NCBI GenBank assembly: GCA_964606065.1
Contig: CAZSEX010000010.1
Coordinates: forward strand, 1-50,271
Source of the DNA: JAFGHJ01 sp964606065
GTDB lineage: Bacteria > Hydrothermota > UBA3072
DNA length: 50,271 nt
Direction of reading: 5' to 3'
Shown here: positions 8,620 through 16,768 of the stretch, piece after piece
Layout of the letters: each line of letters opens with the position of its first letter
How positions within the stretch are numbered: position 1 is the first letter of the stretch
The notes under the pieces: model-generated
The model's input: the letters and a program-made list of their open reading frames with translations, nothing else
Database searches by the model: none
Told to the model about the DNA's origin: nothing
Program-made: the position numbers and the translations under genes

Positions 8620-8647
8620 TTGACAAACGTTCAAAAAAACTTATCAT
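8620..8647 (+). promoter_or_regulatory. Promoter of the AbiE-type pair, near leaderless
   Basis: TTGACA (8620-8625), a 16-bp spacer and TATCAT (8642-8647). The preferred ATG at 8662 lies 14 nt beyond the -10 box, leaving a leader of about 7 nt. No Shine-Dalgarno site is visible. If this promoter is right, the in-frame ATG at 8602 cannot be the start. Confidence 0.6.
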
Positions 8648-8661
8648 ATATGATAATAAAG

Positions 8662-9318
8662 ATGGAACGTAATATAGCGGAAAAGTTTTCAAAAGAATTG
8701 TCGATCGATATAACGCAGATTGTAAGGGAATATTATGAGATTTTATTGTTGCGGGGTATTTCAAAATTCCCGGAATCAGGATCTTTGATATTTAAAGGGG
8801 GAACTGCTTTAAGGCTGGTTTATAACTCTCCGCGTTTCTCAGAGGACCTCGATTTTTCTTTGACCGGGGATATCTTAAAAGGAAACTTTAAAAGCATGAT
8901 AAAAAAAATAGTTTCCCCCTTCCCGGAAATGGAAATAACAGACCTTGCAAAAAAAAGATATACGTATTTAACTGAAATAAAAATAAGTCAGGATTATCTT
9001 TCCCTGCCATTCAGGATAAAAATCAAAATTTCAAAAAGGTTACAAGAAAACTATAATTTTGAATTGAAGATGATAAAATCGCCCTGCTCGATATATTCCG
9101 TCCTATTCCAGGTGGCAACCGCTGAACAACTCTACAAAAATAAGCAATTATGCGTAAAAAACAGGAAGGAACCCAAGGATTTTTTTGACCTATGGTTTTT
9201 ATCCGAGTTATTAGGAAAGAAATATGAGCCAAGAACTAAAATAGACATAAAAATTTTAAAAAGAGACTTAAGAAAGTTTTTACCTACCGAGTTTTACAAG
9301 GTTATCGAGGTTTTATGA
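8662..9318 (+). CDS. AbiEii/AbiGii-family nucleotidyltransferase toxin
   Basis: Toxin partner of an AbiE-type system. Members are DNA-polymerase-beta-fold nucleotidyltransferases; some inactivate tRNA or otherwise arrest growth. The signature FKGGTALRL (residues about 45-52) and FSEDLDFSL (59-67) give the GG-x-[DE]x[DE] metal site, and the distal RKEPKDFFDLWFLSELL is the conserved family helix. The length of about 218 aa is close to normal for the short members. I chose ATG 8662 because the promoter lies inside the longer open frame. The next gene, the likely antitoxin, starts inside its stop codon (ATGA). Typical abiE operons put the antitoxin first; here the order is reversed. Confidence 0.85.
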   Translation: MERNIAEKFSKELSIDITQIVREYYEILLLRGISKFPESGSLIFKGGTALRLVYNSPRFSEDLDFSLTGDILKGNFKSMIKKIVSPFPEMEITDLAKKRYTYLTEIKISQDYLSLPFRIKIKISKRLQENYNFELKMIKSPCSIYSVLFQVATAEQLYKNKQLCVKNRKEPKDFFDLWFLSELLGKKYEPRTKIDIKILKRDLRKFLPTEFYKVIEVL

Positions 9319-9893
9319 AAAGCCTTAACCTATTAAAAGAAATTGATAGAATAGATCGGAATTTTTTTACCGTAGAAGACCTCAAAAAAATCACCGGTCT
9401 TAAAAGGGGTTATTTATATCTTCAATTGAGCAGGTGGGTTAAATCGGGAATATTGGAAAGAATCACTCAGGGAATCTACGCGAGCCCTAACGTTAATATA
9501 GAAATCGAGGAAGTAGCTTCATTTCTTTACCCTCCTAATTATTTATCTTTCGAAACCGCCCTGTCTTCTTACGGAATTCTTAATTTAGTGCCGTATACCT
9601 TGACTTTTGCGACTACAAGAAGAACAAAAACCTATGAAATTCGAGGGAAAGAAGTGCTTTTCCGACAGATTAAAAAAAGTTTATTTTTTGGCTATAAAGA
9701 GAAAAAAGGGGCTTATATCGCCACTCCGGAAAAAGCTTTCCTCGATCAGGTATATATGGTTAAAAAAGGGTTAGCCACATTGCCGATAAATGAAACCGAT
9801 TTAAACAAACTATCAAAAACAGAAATAAAAAAATTCCTTCCACCTTTCCCGGACAATGTTCGGGAATTTACCGAAGAAATCGGAATTATTTAA
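9315..9893 (+). CDS. AbiEi-type antitoxin / transcriptional regulator
   Basis: A 192-aa protein with an N-terminal winged helix (FTVEDLKKITGLKRGYLYLQLSRWVKSG, residues 19-46) and the AbiEi core (NYLSFETALSSYGIL..VPYTLTFATT, residues 77-100; ATPEKAFLDQVY, residues 136-147). AbiEi proteins bind their own promoter and neutralise AbiEii without a stable complex (type IV TA). It starts with a 4-nt ATGA overlap after the toxin, so the two are translationally coupled, toxin first. No terminator is obvious; a repeat block begins right after its stop. Full length, no damage seen. Confidence 0.83.
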   Translation: MKSLNLLKEIDRIDRNFFTVEDLKKITGLKRGYLYLQLSRWVKSGILERITQGIYASPNVNIEIEEVASFLYPPNYLSFETALSSYGILNLVPYTLTFATTRRTKTYEIRGKEVLFRQIKKSLFFGYKEKKGAYIATPEKAFLDQVYMVKKGLATLPINETDLNKLSKTEIKKFLPPFPDNVREFTEEIGII

Positions 9894-9940
9894 AAAATTT
9901 TCTCACATGGAGACACAGAGTTTCTTTGCCGTCAGCTGTC

Positions 9941-10080
9941 GGCTGAGGTTGTGCCAAAATCCCAGTTTTTCATTGTAGGGCAAACCTTTAGGTTTGCAAA
10001 ATAAATGATTGCCAATATCTTAGCACGGCTAAAGCCGTGCCCTACGAGCGAAATTGATAATTTTGGCACAGTCTCGGCTG
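9941..10080. mobile_element. 121-bp TIR element (copy 1) containing a REPIN-like pair
   Basis: The core 9950-10070 is bounded by 11-bp inverted repeats TGTGCCAAAAT / ATTTTGGCACA. Inside are two GTAG-headed hairpins facing each other: GTAGGGCAAACC..GGTTTGC at 9975-9997 and its inverted partner GCACGGC..GCCGTGCCCTAC at 10023-10045. An inverted copy, identical by eye over all 121 bp, lies at 36248-36368, and identity continues about 10 bp into both flanks apart from one base. Both copies sit in a cagctgtcggctg-type tract. It is non-coding and could be a MITE or a REPIN. Confidence 0.8.
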
Positions 10081-10269
10081 TCAGCTGTCAGCTATCTTTT
10101 TTTTACTAATTTCCCAATCAACTAATTAACCATTTAACCGGTGCGTAGCACCCACCCCCCCTTGACTTATGAGATTGATTTTTTAAATCTATACTATGGG
10201 TATAAGAATATTTTATTGTCTGAGTAAAAAAGTGAAATATGAAAAATCAAAGTACAAGGTTAACCTACC

Positions 10270-10521
10270 ATGATCTTAGAAATTTTAAAAATCGCAAGTA
10301 TTGTAGTTGGTATTTCTGTAGGTATTGTAAATGTAATCGTCGCTTACAAACTTCTTATGGAAACTAAAAAACTTAGAGAGTTTTCAACTAAACCAGAGCT
10401 TGTTTTCTCATTAGTTCCTGTTGAGAATTATTTAGTTGTAGGCAGACTTAAAAACATTGGTAATGGAATTGCTTATAACATTGAAGTTAGAATTAACAGT
10501 ATCAACAGGGTCGGCCATTGA
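10270..10521 (+). CDS. Small membrane protein, unknown
   Basis: I do not recognise this 83-aa ORF. Residues 5-28 (ILKIASIVVGISVGIVNVIVAYKL) form one hydrophobic helix, followed by a charged stretch and a short beta-like segment (LVFSLVPVENYLVVGRLKNIGNGIAYNIEV). Proteins with such a helix followed by a 'GNGIAYNI' stretch are often longer, and this one ends abruptly, so it may be the remaining N-terminus of a larger protein. The upstream region has a TTGACT at 10162 but no well-spaced -10 box. It lies in a repeat-rich island. Confidence 0.45.
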   Translation: MILEILKIASIVVGISVGIVNVIVAYKLLMETKKLREFSTKPELVFSLVPVENYLVVGRLKNIGNGIAYNIEVRINSINRVGH

Positions 10522-11049
10522 AATGTGAAAAGATTTTATATGATTTTAGTATCGGGAATTAGAAAGTCAGAAGAAGGAAACAACAAAAAAAATCTCGTGT
10601 AAATCTAGTGTAATCAGTGGCAATATAATAGATTCCGAGAATCTAAGTTAAATCGTCAAATAAAAAATAGTTAAATATTTTTCTCTGCGTACTTTGCGTC
10701 TCTGCGGTGAGTTTCTGTGCAATCTAGTGTAATCTGTGGTTTAATTATCTTTTCTTTGCGGTCTTTGTGCACTTTGTGGTTCAATCAGTTTTTTCGTGTA
10801 TTTTTTAAACACAATTAAAAAGGGGTGGTGGGGTTTCGTGTATTTAGTGTATTTCGTGGTTAAATATTTTTCTTTGTGTTCTTTGCGGTCTTTGTGCACT
10901 TTGTGGTTCAATCAGTTTTTTCTTGTATTTTTTAAACACAATTAAAAAGGGGTGGTGGGGTTTCGTGTATTTAGTGTATTTCGTGGTTAAATATTTTTCT
11001 TTGTGTTCTTTGCGTATTTCGTGGTTCAATCCTCTTTTTTTCTCTCCCC
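10522..11049. repeat. Repeat block with a 127-bp tandem duplication
   Basis: No gene. 10755-10881 and 10882-11008 are direct tandem copies of a 127-bp unit that differ at one base seen by eye (cgtg/cttg); a third copy begins at 11009 and stops after a few bases. Each unit consists of 'ctttgcggtctttgtgc', a 'gggtggtgggg' segment and 'cgtgtatttagtgtatttcgtgg'. Similar words cover 10576-10755. In reverse they read as TKHTKYTK-type peptides, which is why false open frames appear here. Confidence 0.85.
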
Positions 11050-11077
11050 TTGACTTTTCTTAAAAACAAAGTATTAT
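11050..11077 (+). promoter_or_regulatory. Promoter of the RRM gene
   Basis: TTGACT (11050-11055), a 16-bp spacer and TATTAT (11072-11077). The start codon is at 11260, giving a leader of about 175 nt. Confidence 0.6.
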
Positions 11078-11083
11078 AGACAT

Positions 11084-11259
11084 AGTAAATGTAGGTTAAG
11101 TAACCTTCAAGATCTCTAGGTATTTAATTGTTTACAATTTCATTTATTTCCCTTCTGGTTTTGCCGGTTGTTCATCTCAATACTTTTTCCGCGGAATTGT
11201 ATTAGGATTTAATTACATTTACGAAAACATGTAAATATTCAAACCTAAAAGGAGGTAAA
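11084..11259 (+). promoter_or_regulatory. Long 5' leader of the RRM gene
   Basis: About 175 nt between the predicted start of transcription and the ATG, without an ORF. It ends in a strong AAAGGAGGT. Long structured leaders are known for cold-shock mRNAs, including RNA-binding-protein genes. This one also contains repeats of catttacg/catgtaaat near 11216-11234 that could pair (ACATTTACG / ATGTAAAT). A role in temperature control is inference. Confidence 0.4.
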
Positions 11260-11553
11260 ATGAATATATATGTAGGTAACATTTCATCACAATTGACCGA
11301 AGAGGAAATGAATAAAGAATTTTCATCTTACGGTGAGCTAACTTCTGTTAGATTAATCAAAGACAGGTACACAGGCGAAAACAGAGGATTCGGTTTCGTA
11401 GAAATGCCTAAAGACGAAGAAGCACAGGCAGCGATTGCCGGTTTAAACGGCAAGGAACTTAAGGGCAAAGAACTTAAAGTAAATAAAGCTCGCCCTCGTA
11501 CGGAAAATTCGAGAAACGGACGCGGCAGAAGCCGTACTCCATGGTCAAATTAA
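11260..11553 (+). CDS. RRM-domain RNA-binding protein
   Basis: A 97-aa protein with a single RNA-recognition motif. RNP2 is IYVGNI (residues 3-8) and RNP1 is RGFGFVEM (42-49), with the beta-alpha-beta spacing of bacterial and cyanobacterial Rbp proteins. The tail (residues 84-97) is basic and rich in Arg, Gly and Ser. Such proteins bind single-stranded RNA and are often cold-induced. The AAAGGAGGT five bases before the ATG fixes the start. It is monocistronic, with its own promoter and a strong terminator. Confidence 0.92.
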   Translation: MNIYVGNISSQLTEEEMNKEFSSYGELTSVRLIKDRYTGENRGFGFVEMPKDEEAQAAIAGLNGKELKGKELKVNKARPRTENSRNGRGRSRTPWSN

Positions 11554-11586
11554 AGTTTAACAACTAAGTTAAATCTTTAGAACACT

Positions 11587-11639
11587 GGGACATAGTTCAT
11601 CGATATTATTAATATCACATGCAACTATGTCCTTTTTTT
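11587..11639 (+). terminator. Intrinsic terminator of the RRM gene
   Basis: Arms GGACATAGTT (11588-11597) and AACTATGTCC (11623-11632) with an inner GATATT/AATATC stem, followed by TTTTTTT. Confidence 0.8.
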
Positions 11640-12220
11640 ATCCGTATCAATTGGCAGATTCTCTGAATCTAAGTTAATCGGTTAAATTTCGAGTGGTTAA
11701 ATAGTAAAAAAAACACAATCCCTACATTTTCTATATGTGAAAAACATAATCATCCGTCACCAGTCATCAGTCAAAAAATACAATAAACTTTAGTATCTTT
11801 AGTGTATTTCGTGGTTAAAAAAAATCTTGTGTAAATCTGTCTTTATCTATGTCCTATTTCTATTTTTCAATTTGAAATTTACAACTTGTAATTTACAATT
11901 AGACACTAAGAAGTACCGTATTTCTTTGTGTCTTTGTTATCTTTGTGTGATAATATTTTTTGGTGTCTGGGATGGGCTTTAAGTAACACAAATATTTTTT
12001 ATTTTTCTCTGCTATCTTTGCCTGCCCTGTGGAATAGAAGCTCATCATGCAGTAACTTCTATTCCATTGGGCCTGCCCTGTGGAATAATGACTTCTATTC
12101 CATGACGGGCGTCTCTGTGGTGAGTTTCTGTGTTAATATAGTGTAATCTCGTGGTTTCGTTTCTTTCGTGTATTTAGTGGTTTAATTAAAATTGTTCTTC
12201 GTGGCTAAAATAAATTAAAC
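11640..12220. repeat. Repeat block with two hairpin cassettes
   Basis: No gene seen. 'ttcgtggttaaa' and 'tctttgtgtctttg' words run through the block. Within a 'ctctgctatctttg...cgtctctgtggtgag' word sit two adjacent cassettes: 12021-12070 (TGGAATAGAAG / CTTCTATTCCA arms) and 12071-12111. The latter is the inverse of 37-77 with two differences in 41 bp. Confidence 0.7.
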
Positions 12221-14293
12221 TCAGAATGGAACTTTGATTTTGTCCTTGACTTTTTCCAGTTCTTCTTTTGCCTTATCTTCTATTTTATTCTTTGCTTCCG
12301 CTTTCTTTTCTTCTATCTTAGACTGTAATTCCTGTTTTTTCTTTTCTACCAATTGCTCGTAATTTCTTATATCTAAAATATTGCCCTCGAGATCCTCTTC
12401 CAGGGAAATAAATTCTTTATACTGTCCCTGAAATTCTTCTAACCTGGCTTTAACTAAATTATTTAATTTCTCATGTAGTTTTGTTTTAGTCTCATCGACC
12501 CATTCCGTTACAAGTCCACCAATAATTCCGGAGATTAGTTCATCTAAATTACTTTTTATCTTAAAACTATATTTCCCGTCTTTGGAAACGTTATAAGAAA
12601 CTTGAATATCAACCGGATTTTTAGACAGAACCTTTTTAACATTTACAGCAATCCTATCATCTTTATCACTTAAATCCAATCCGATATTAAAAAGATGTAA
12701 AGACAGAGTCCCCCCCGCTCTATTCAACTCATCGAACGAAATCTGTCCGTCGAGATTGTAAAGACCTTTTGCTTTACTAACTTTAAACGCCTTAATTCCT
12801 TCTCCCAGAATAAAATTATGATTTCTGGCAGAAAAATCAAAAATCGCCGATTTATCCCTTTCTTCTCTTCTATCTATCAAACCGCTCCATTTAATTTCTT
12901 CCAGTCCTTTAATTCTTGCTATAGAAAAAGTGGTTGGACTATTTATTATATTTTGATTGCTTGTTATATCGGTTGCTTCCACACCGTAAAGATCCCGCGC
13001 TAATATACTCCCAATAGAAATATCCACATTTTTAAGCCAGAACCTTGGCATCTGAACACTGGGGAAGGTTACATCGCGACCGTATTCGCGTAAAACGAGT
13101 TCTTTCCCCTCTCTCCTTTTTATCATCGGACGCAATTTCTCAAAGTAATAATTCCACATCCTGAACTTATCATATATATCGGCAAGATATTTTTCTACGT
13201 AATGGTCTAAAATAGCATTACCTATCTCTCCCCTCTTTTCCGGCGATTTTATAAAAGATGAAATATATTCGTAATCTGAATTTATGGTATTTTCTACTCT
13301 ATTCTTATCTTCGATCGCCATACTCAAATCCGATTTAAATTTATCAAAGGATTGTACAAAACCTTCCTCGGTGGCTTTAAGTTTTTTATAAGCCTCATCA
13401 ACTACATTATAAGCGCTCACCGCTTCTTCCAGAGTCTTTATACTATCCAATTTTATTGCCTTAACGGGTTCTACCAATTCCGGAATATTTTTTAATTTTT
13501 TTCTCTGTTCAAATAAAATGCCTTCCCATTTTTCATCCAGATTTTCATATTTTCCCGGCAAACCTTTTAAAAGTTCAGGAGATTTAATATTCTCCATTTC
13601 TTTCTTTATAATCTCAGCCGCGAGTTTTTCCGCATCTTCCAGAAAACCCACCGCGACGGTTTTTAACCTCGATTCCTCTTCCTTTCCGATTTCGGTAATC
13701 TCCCTTCCCGGTAAAGCGCCCGAGGTTTTTCTTTCCGTATCCCATCTGATTTCCTGAAATTTTAAATTGTTAATCACGACTTTGCTTCTAACAAGCTGCC
13801 GTAAATCCAGGTGTAAATCGACTTCTCCGAGTTCGAATAAATTCCGGAAAGGTTTTCTGCTGTTTGCCACTTCCAGAGATTTAAAACGAATCCTGCCATC
13901 GAAAATCTCGAAATTCAAATCCCTGACATCCGCCTTTGCTTCAAAAACTTTTTCCAGGCTTATTTCCATTGCTTTTTCGATTAGTTTATCCATGAATAGA
14001 ATATTGAAAATCAATATTCCCCCGACTAAAATACCTATAAGCGCTAATTTTCCTCTTAATACGAAACCCGTATTGCTTTTAATGCTCTTCGCGATACTTT
14101 TCAGTTTTTTAATATCTCTCTTATTAAGATTTTTCTTTAGTTCAAAATTCCCTTCTTCATCCCGTACAAAGACTCCATTTATATAGTTTCTGTATTCATG
14201 TATGTAAAGCTTACTTAGAATTTTTCTTCGAAATTCTTTTTCCTTAAATTTTCCTTTAAATAATTTTGGTATTCCTTTTGAATCACCCATCAT
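12221..14293 (-). CDS. TIGR03545-like protein of unknown function
   Basis: A 690-aa protein whose layout fits the TIGR03545 family, found next to TIGR03546 members. Residues about 75-105 form one membrane helix (FVLRGKLALIGILVGGILIFNILFM), after a charged cytoplasmic N-terminus of about 75 residues. The large outer part has AsmA/DUF748-like beta features (VDLHLDLRQLV, VVINNLKFQEI, GQISFDELNRAGGTLSLHLF), a helical middle, and a C-terminal coiled coil rich in K and E (about 610-690). It starts 3 nt after the TIGR03546-like gene. The function is unknown; AsmA-like proteins act in envelope lipid transport, but that link is inference. Confidence 0.75.
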   Translation of the reverse strand: MMGDSKGIPKLFKGKFKEKEFRRKILSKLYIHEYRNYINGVFVRDEEGNFELKKNLNKRDIKKLKSIAKSIKSNTGFVLRGKLALIGILVGGILIFNILFMDKLIEKAMEISLEKVFEAKADVRDLNFEIFDGRIRFKSLEVANSRKPFRNLFELGEVDLHLDLRQLVRSKVVINNLKFQEIRWDTERKTSGALPGREITEIGKEEESRLKTVAVGFLEDAEKLAAEIIKKEMENIKSPELLKGLPGKYENLDEKWEGILFEQRKKLKNIPELVEPVKAIKLDSIKTLEEAVSAYNVVDEAYKKLKATEEGFVQSFDKFKSDLSMAIEDKNRVENTINSDYEYISSFIKSPEKRGEIGNAILDHYVEKYLADIYDKFRMWNYYFEKLRPMIKRREGKELVLREYGRDVTFPSVQMPRFWLKNVDISIGSILARDLYGVEATDITSNQNIINSPTTFSIARIKGLEEIKWSGLIDRREERDKSAIFDFSARNHNFILGEGIKAFKVSKAKGLYNLDGQISFDELNRAGGTLSLHLFNIGLDLSDKDDRIAVNVKKVLSKNPVDIQVSYNVSKDGKYSFKIKSNLDELISGIIGGLVTEWVDETKTKLHEKLNNLVKARLEEFQGQYKEFISLEEDLEGNILDIRNYEQLVEKKKQELQSKIEEKKAEAKNKIEDKAKEELEKVKDKIKVPF

Positions 14294-14296
14294 TGC

Positions 14297-14836
14297 CTAC
14301 CGTATGTTATCATAAAAGCGAACAGCTGAGCCAAAACTTTTTTTAATTCCCACAATAAGAGGTTGTTTCATAAAAGCCTTAACAAATTTGTTGTTTGCTA
14401 TTTTTTCTCTTACTTTATCCCGATATAAATCGACCAGATATTTAGATAAAAAATAAATTGGGAAAGCCATAATCACACCCACAACTAATCCACCTATCAC
14501 AAGTGAATTGTAATATTTTGTCAGATAAAAAACCGGATTATTAAAGAGCTTTGTAAAAAAATTCTCCAACCCCGGGATAGTCAAAATCGCATATCCTATT
14601 TTATCCAGAAAACTGTCTAAAAATCTGAGGGTGAAGGTAAAGATAATGATAAACACCATCTCTACAGCCTGATTTAACTTAAGAAAGAAAGTAAGAACAA
14701 AAAGAGATATCCAGAGAAGATTTCCCTTGGGGATTAAAGCGAGAATAAAAGCAAAAGAAATAGCCAGAGCTATTTCCGACGTTTTTTTATTCGAATTTAT
14801 GGCTACAAAAACTTTTGCGATCCAATTAACAATCAT
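14297..14836 (-). CDS. TIGR03546-like membrane protein
   Basis: A 179-aa protein with about four hydrophobic segments (SEIALAISFAFILALIP, LLWISLFVLTFFLKL, AVEMVFIIIFTFTLRFL, LVIGGLVVGVIMAFPIYFL). The N-terminal 'SNKKTSEIALAISFAFILALIPKGN' layout matches TIGR03546/DUF2062-type proteins. It is the first gene of a two-gene unit with the TIGR03545-like protein, the known pairing for this family. A promoter lies at 14859-14886. The function is unknown; the conserved pairing suggests the two proteins act together in the membrane. Confidence 0.75.
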   Translation of the reverse strand: MIVNWIAKVFVAINSNKKTSEIALAISFAFILALIPKGNLLWISLFVLTFFLKLNQAVEMVFIIIFTFTLRFLDSFLDKIGYAILTIPGLENFFTKLFNNPVFYLTKYYNSLVIGGLVVGVIMAFPIYFLSKYLVDLYRDKVREKIANNKFVKAFMKQPLIVGIKKSFGSAVRFYDNIR

Positions 14837-14858
14837 TTATAAAATTACCTTGATTTTA

Positions 14859-14886
14859 ATTGTATAAATTTTCATTCTCTTGTCAA
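14859..14886 (-). promoter_or_regulatory. Promoter of the TIGR03546/TIGR03545 pair
   Basis: On the minus strand: TTGACA (14886-14881), a 16-bp spacer and TACAAT (14864-14859). The ATG at 14836 gives a short leader of about 15 nt with a weak AAGG. Confidence 0.6.
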
Positions 14887-15182
14887 GACACCCACCTCCA
14901 AAAAATATAACCAAAAGATTAACGCAGAAACTCACCGCAGAGACATTAAAAACGCCGAGAAAAACAACAAAATCAATATTATTGATTAAAAAACAACGCC
15001 CGTCTATAAAAACAAGGAACAGCAAATAGCACAAATATTTCAAAATTCAAACCACGAGATCGCGTAGATTACTACAAAATTCTTTGTTGTCTTTCAACTC
15101 AGTACTCGAAACTATTTCTTACGCACAGAGAACAAAGAGAAAACAAAACTCTACTTAATTTACAGTTACTTATATTTATAAA
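14887..15182. repeat. Spacer with dispersed repeat words
   Basis: No convincing gene. It contains 'aacgcagaaactcaccgcagagac', 'aaaccacgagatcgcgtag' and 'acgcacagagaacaaagag' words. The 68-codon minus-strand frame across 14837-15043 has no coding features and overlaps the promoter. Confidence 0.55.
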
Positions 15183-15215
15183 AAAGGGGACAGGTTGTAA
15201 AAACCTGTCCCCTTT
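15183..15215 (-). terminator. Terminator of the outer-membrane protein gene
   Basis: A perfect 14-bp stem AAAGGGGACAGGTT / AACCTGTCCCCTTT with a 5-nt loop. On the minus strand it is followed by TTTTTATAAATA. It lies 33 bp beyond the stop at 15249. Confidence 0.8.
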
Positions 15216-15248
15216 AAATCGCAAATTGTTATCGGTTATTTAAATCAC

Positions 15249-16550
15249 TTATTTATAATAAGGTGCGGGAAAACCATAGGTGATGCTCAGCAGAACTTCC
15301 ACTAAATTTGAAGACCCTTCATAGTCCGTATCCCCAAACCACTGTTCATATTTGTACATCGAATAACCTAAACCTAAATCGACACCAATTTTACCAGCTT
15401 TCCATCCTATACCCCCTGTGATTGTGTTGGTGCCGACTAACTTATCATACTCACCATCTTCATCATATTGAACAAGAGGACCTTTTTGCAACATATAGCC
15501 TGCTTTCAACTGAAGGCTACCTGTATTATAAATAATACCAGCTCTCAAGGAATAACCGTTTTCCATATCATTGTCAAAGATATTGGCACCACTTCTTTCC
15601 TCTTCATAATCTTCCCATGGTCTTGATTGATATTCTCCTGTAACTGTTAACTGTGGCACAATATCATAACTCAGCCCAAACGATATATAACCGGGTATTT
15701 CTATCTCTACATCATCCAGATCACCAGTGTAATGCTCTCCAGCCAAATCATTTATATCATATTCACCATCTTCAAGTTCAATCGTTTGCCCTCCTGTGTA
15801 AGTAAATCCTACAGATAAACCCTCTATTATTTCAGCTATAACTCCTATACGCATGTAGGAACCAGTAATGTTGAAATTTACCTCCTCTTCGTAGTCCTCT
15901 TCTAATCCGCTGATTTCTTCCGTAGTCGAACCTGAAACCTTGCTCATCATAGGTATACCAAAAGAAATGCCTCCCGAATATTTATTTTGATAGGAAAGAG
16001 CACCACTTAAAGTCAGAAAATTTAATCCCCCAGAAACACTTTGTTCAAATTCATAATCAACATCATCAGCGGTATAAGATTCTGTATTCTTATATCCTAA
16101 ATCATAGTAACTTCTTAACGCGATTCCACCTCCGAAAGTAACAGGCATTTCCTCACCCGTATAGGTTCCCATCACACTGAGATTCTTAAGCGGATTCAAA
16201 CTAAGGCTACGTTTATAGGAAAAATCTTCCCATTCCCGTATTTCTTTATAAAAATCGTCTTCAAGCTGCGGAGGTTTTCCGAGAATATCTACATCTCCGG
16301 TATATAGAACCTGAATATCTTTCTCCTCTGTGAGAGCAATACCTGCGGGGTTAGAGAAAACAGATTCTGCCCCCCTTGTGTTCGACGTAAAACAGCCCCC
16401 GGCACTATAGCTCATTGCTCCAAAGTCCTGAGGCATATAGTCGAATGCCGCAATGTAATAACTGGCATCTTGTGCACTGACTCCAAACGTGAGTCCAAGG
16501 ATGAACAGAAATACTATACTCAGACGACACAAACTAATTCGTTCAAACAT
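15249..16550 (-). CDS. Outer-membrane beta-barrel protein (PorV/FadL-like)
   Basis: A 433-aa exported protein. The signal peptide (residues 1-26, ending FGVSAQ) precedes a mature region rich in alternating aromatic/hydrophobic strands and acidic loops (DDVDYEFEQ, EEDYEEEVN). The segment AESVFSNPAGIAL near residue 60 is the typical start of OMPP1/FadL-, PorV- and UPF0164-type barrels in FCB bacteria. It ends in an aromatic strand (VLLSITYGFPAPYYK), as outer-membrane proteins do. A TTGACA-N17-TATAAT promoter and GGGAGGG precede the ATG. The substrate is unknown; a T9SS PorV role cannot be claimed, as no other T9SS gene is present. Confidence 0.8.
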   Translation of the reverse strand: MFERISLCRLSIVFLFILGLTFGVSAQDASYYIAAFDYMPQDFGAMSYSAGGCFTSNTRGAESVFSNPAGIALTEEKDIQVLYTGDVDILGKPPQLEDDFYKEIREWEDFSYKRSLSLNPLKNLSVMGTYTGEEMPVTFGGGIALRSYYDLGYKNTESYTADDVDYEFEQSVSGGLNFLTLSGALSYQNKYSGGISFGIPMMSKVSGSTTEEISGLEEDYEEEVNFNITGSYMRIGVIAEIIEGLSVGFTYTGGQTIELEDGEYDINDLAGEHYTGDLDDVEIEIPGYISFGLSYDIVPQLTVTGEYQSRPWEDYEEERSGANIFDNDMENGYSLRAGIIYNTGSLQLKAGYMLQKGPLVQYDEDGEYDKLVGTNTITGGIGWKAGKIGVDLGLGYSMYKYEQWFGDTDYEGSSNLVEVLLSITYGFPAPYYK

Positions 16551-16575
16551 AATAACCCTCCCTTTTATTTGTTTT

Positions 16576-16604
16576 ATTATATCAGTATCTTTCTAAAATG
16601 TCAA
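16576..16604 (-). promoter_or_regulatory. Promoter of the outer-membrane protein gene
   Basis: Minus strand: TTGACA (16604-16599), a 17-bp spacer and TATAAT (16581-16576), a consensus promoter. The leader of about 20 nt carries GGGAGGG before the ATG at 16550. Confidence 0.8.
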
Positions 16605-16691
16605 CCCTTTTTTTTTAAGAGACAAAAATTAAATTTTACAGGATATCAGGAATTTAAATAACAGATAAATTAATATCCTCGTGGTTAGCTC

Positions 16692-16726
16692 ATTTTTCGT
16701 CGGGGCACCCCGGGGAAAAATTTTTT
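16692..16726 (+). terminator. Hairpin with T tract upstream of metY (possible attenuator)
   Basis: The arms ATTTTTCGTCGGGG and CCCCGGGGAAAAAT pair at 13 of 14 positions (one G/G mismatch, one T/G), and TTTTTT follows at 16721-16726. It points in the direction of metY but has no plus-strand gene before it, so it may be an attenuator in a metY leader. No known SAM-riboswitch consensus was recognised. Confidence 0.5.
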
Positions 16727-16768
16727 ATCGGAGTATATCATTATTGACACCTAATTAAACACAGGGGC

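Noticed and set aside
10755..11008. CRISPR array
   Set aside because: Only two long identical units without unique spacers and no cas genes; it is a tandem duplication.
10844..11029. Minus-strand 61-codon frame rich in TKYTK/EIRKEHKEK
   Set aside because: It is a translation of the tandem 127-bp repeat block, with no Shine-Dalgarno site and no coding character.
11928..12146. Plus-strand 72-codon frame
   Set aside because: It translates the 'tctttgtgtc' words and two hairpin cassettes.
14837..15043. Minus-strand 68-codon hydrophobic frame
   Set aside because: It overlaps the promoter of the TIGR03546-like gene and repeat words; composition is that of spacer DNA.
16626..16768. SAM riboswitch upstream of metY
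   Set aside because: None of the SAM-I, SAM-II or other conserved core words could be matched; only a simple hairpin with a T tract is visible.
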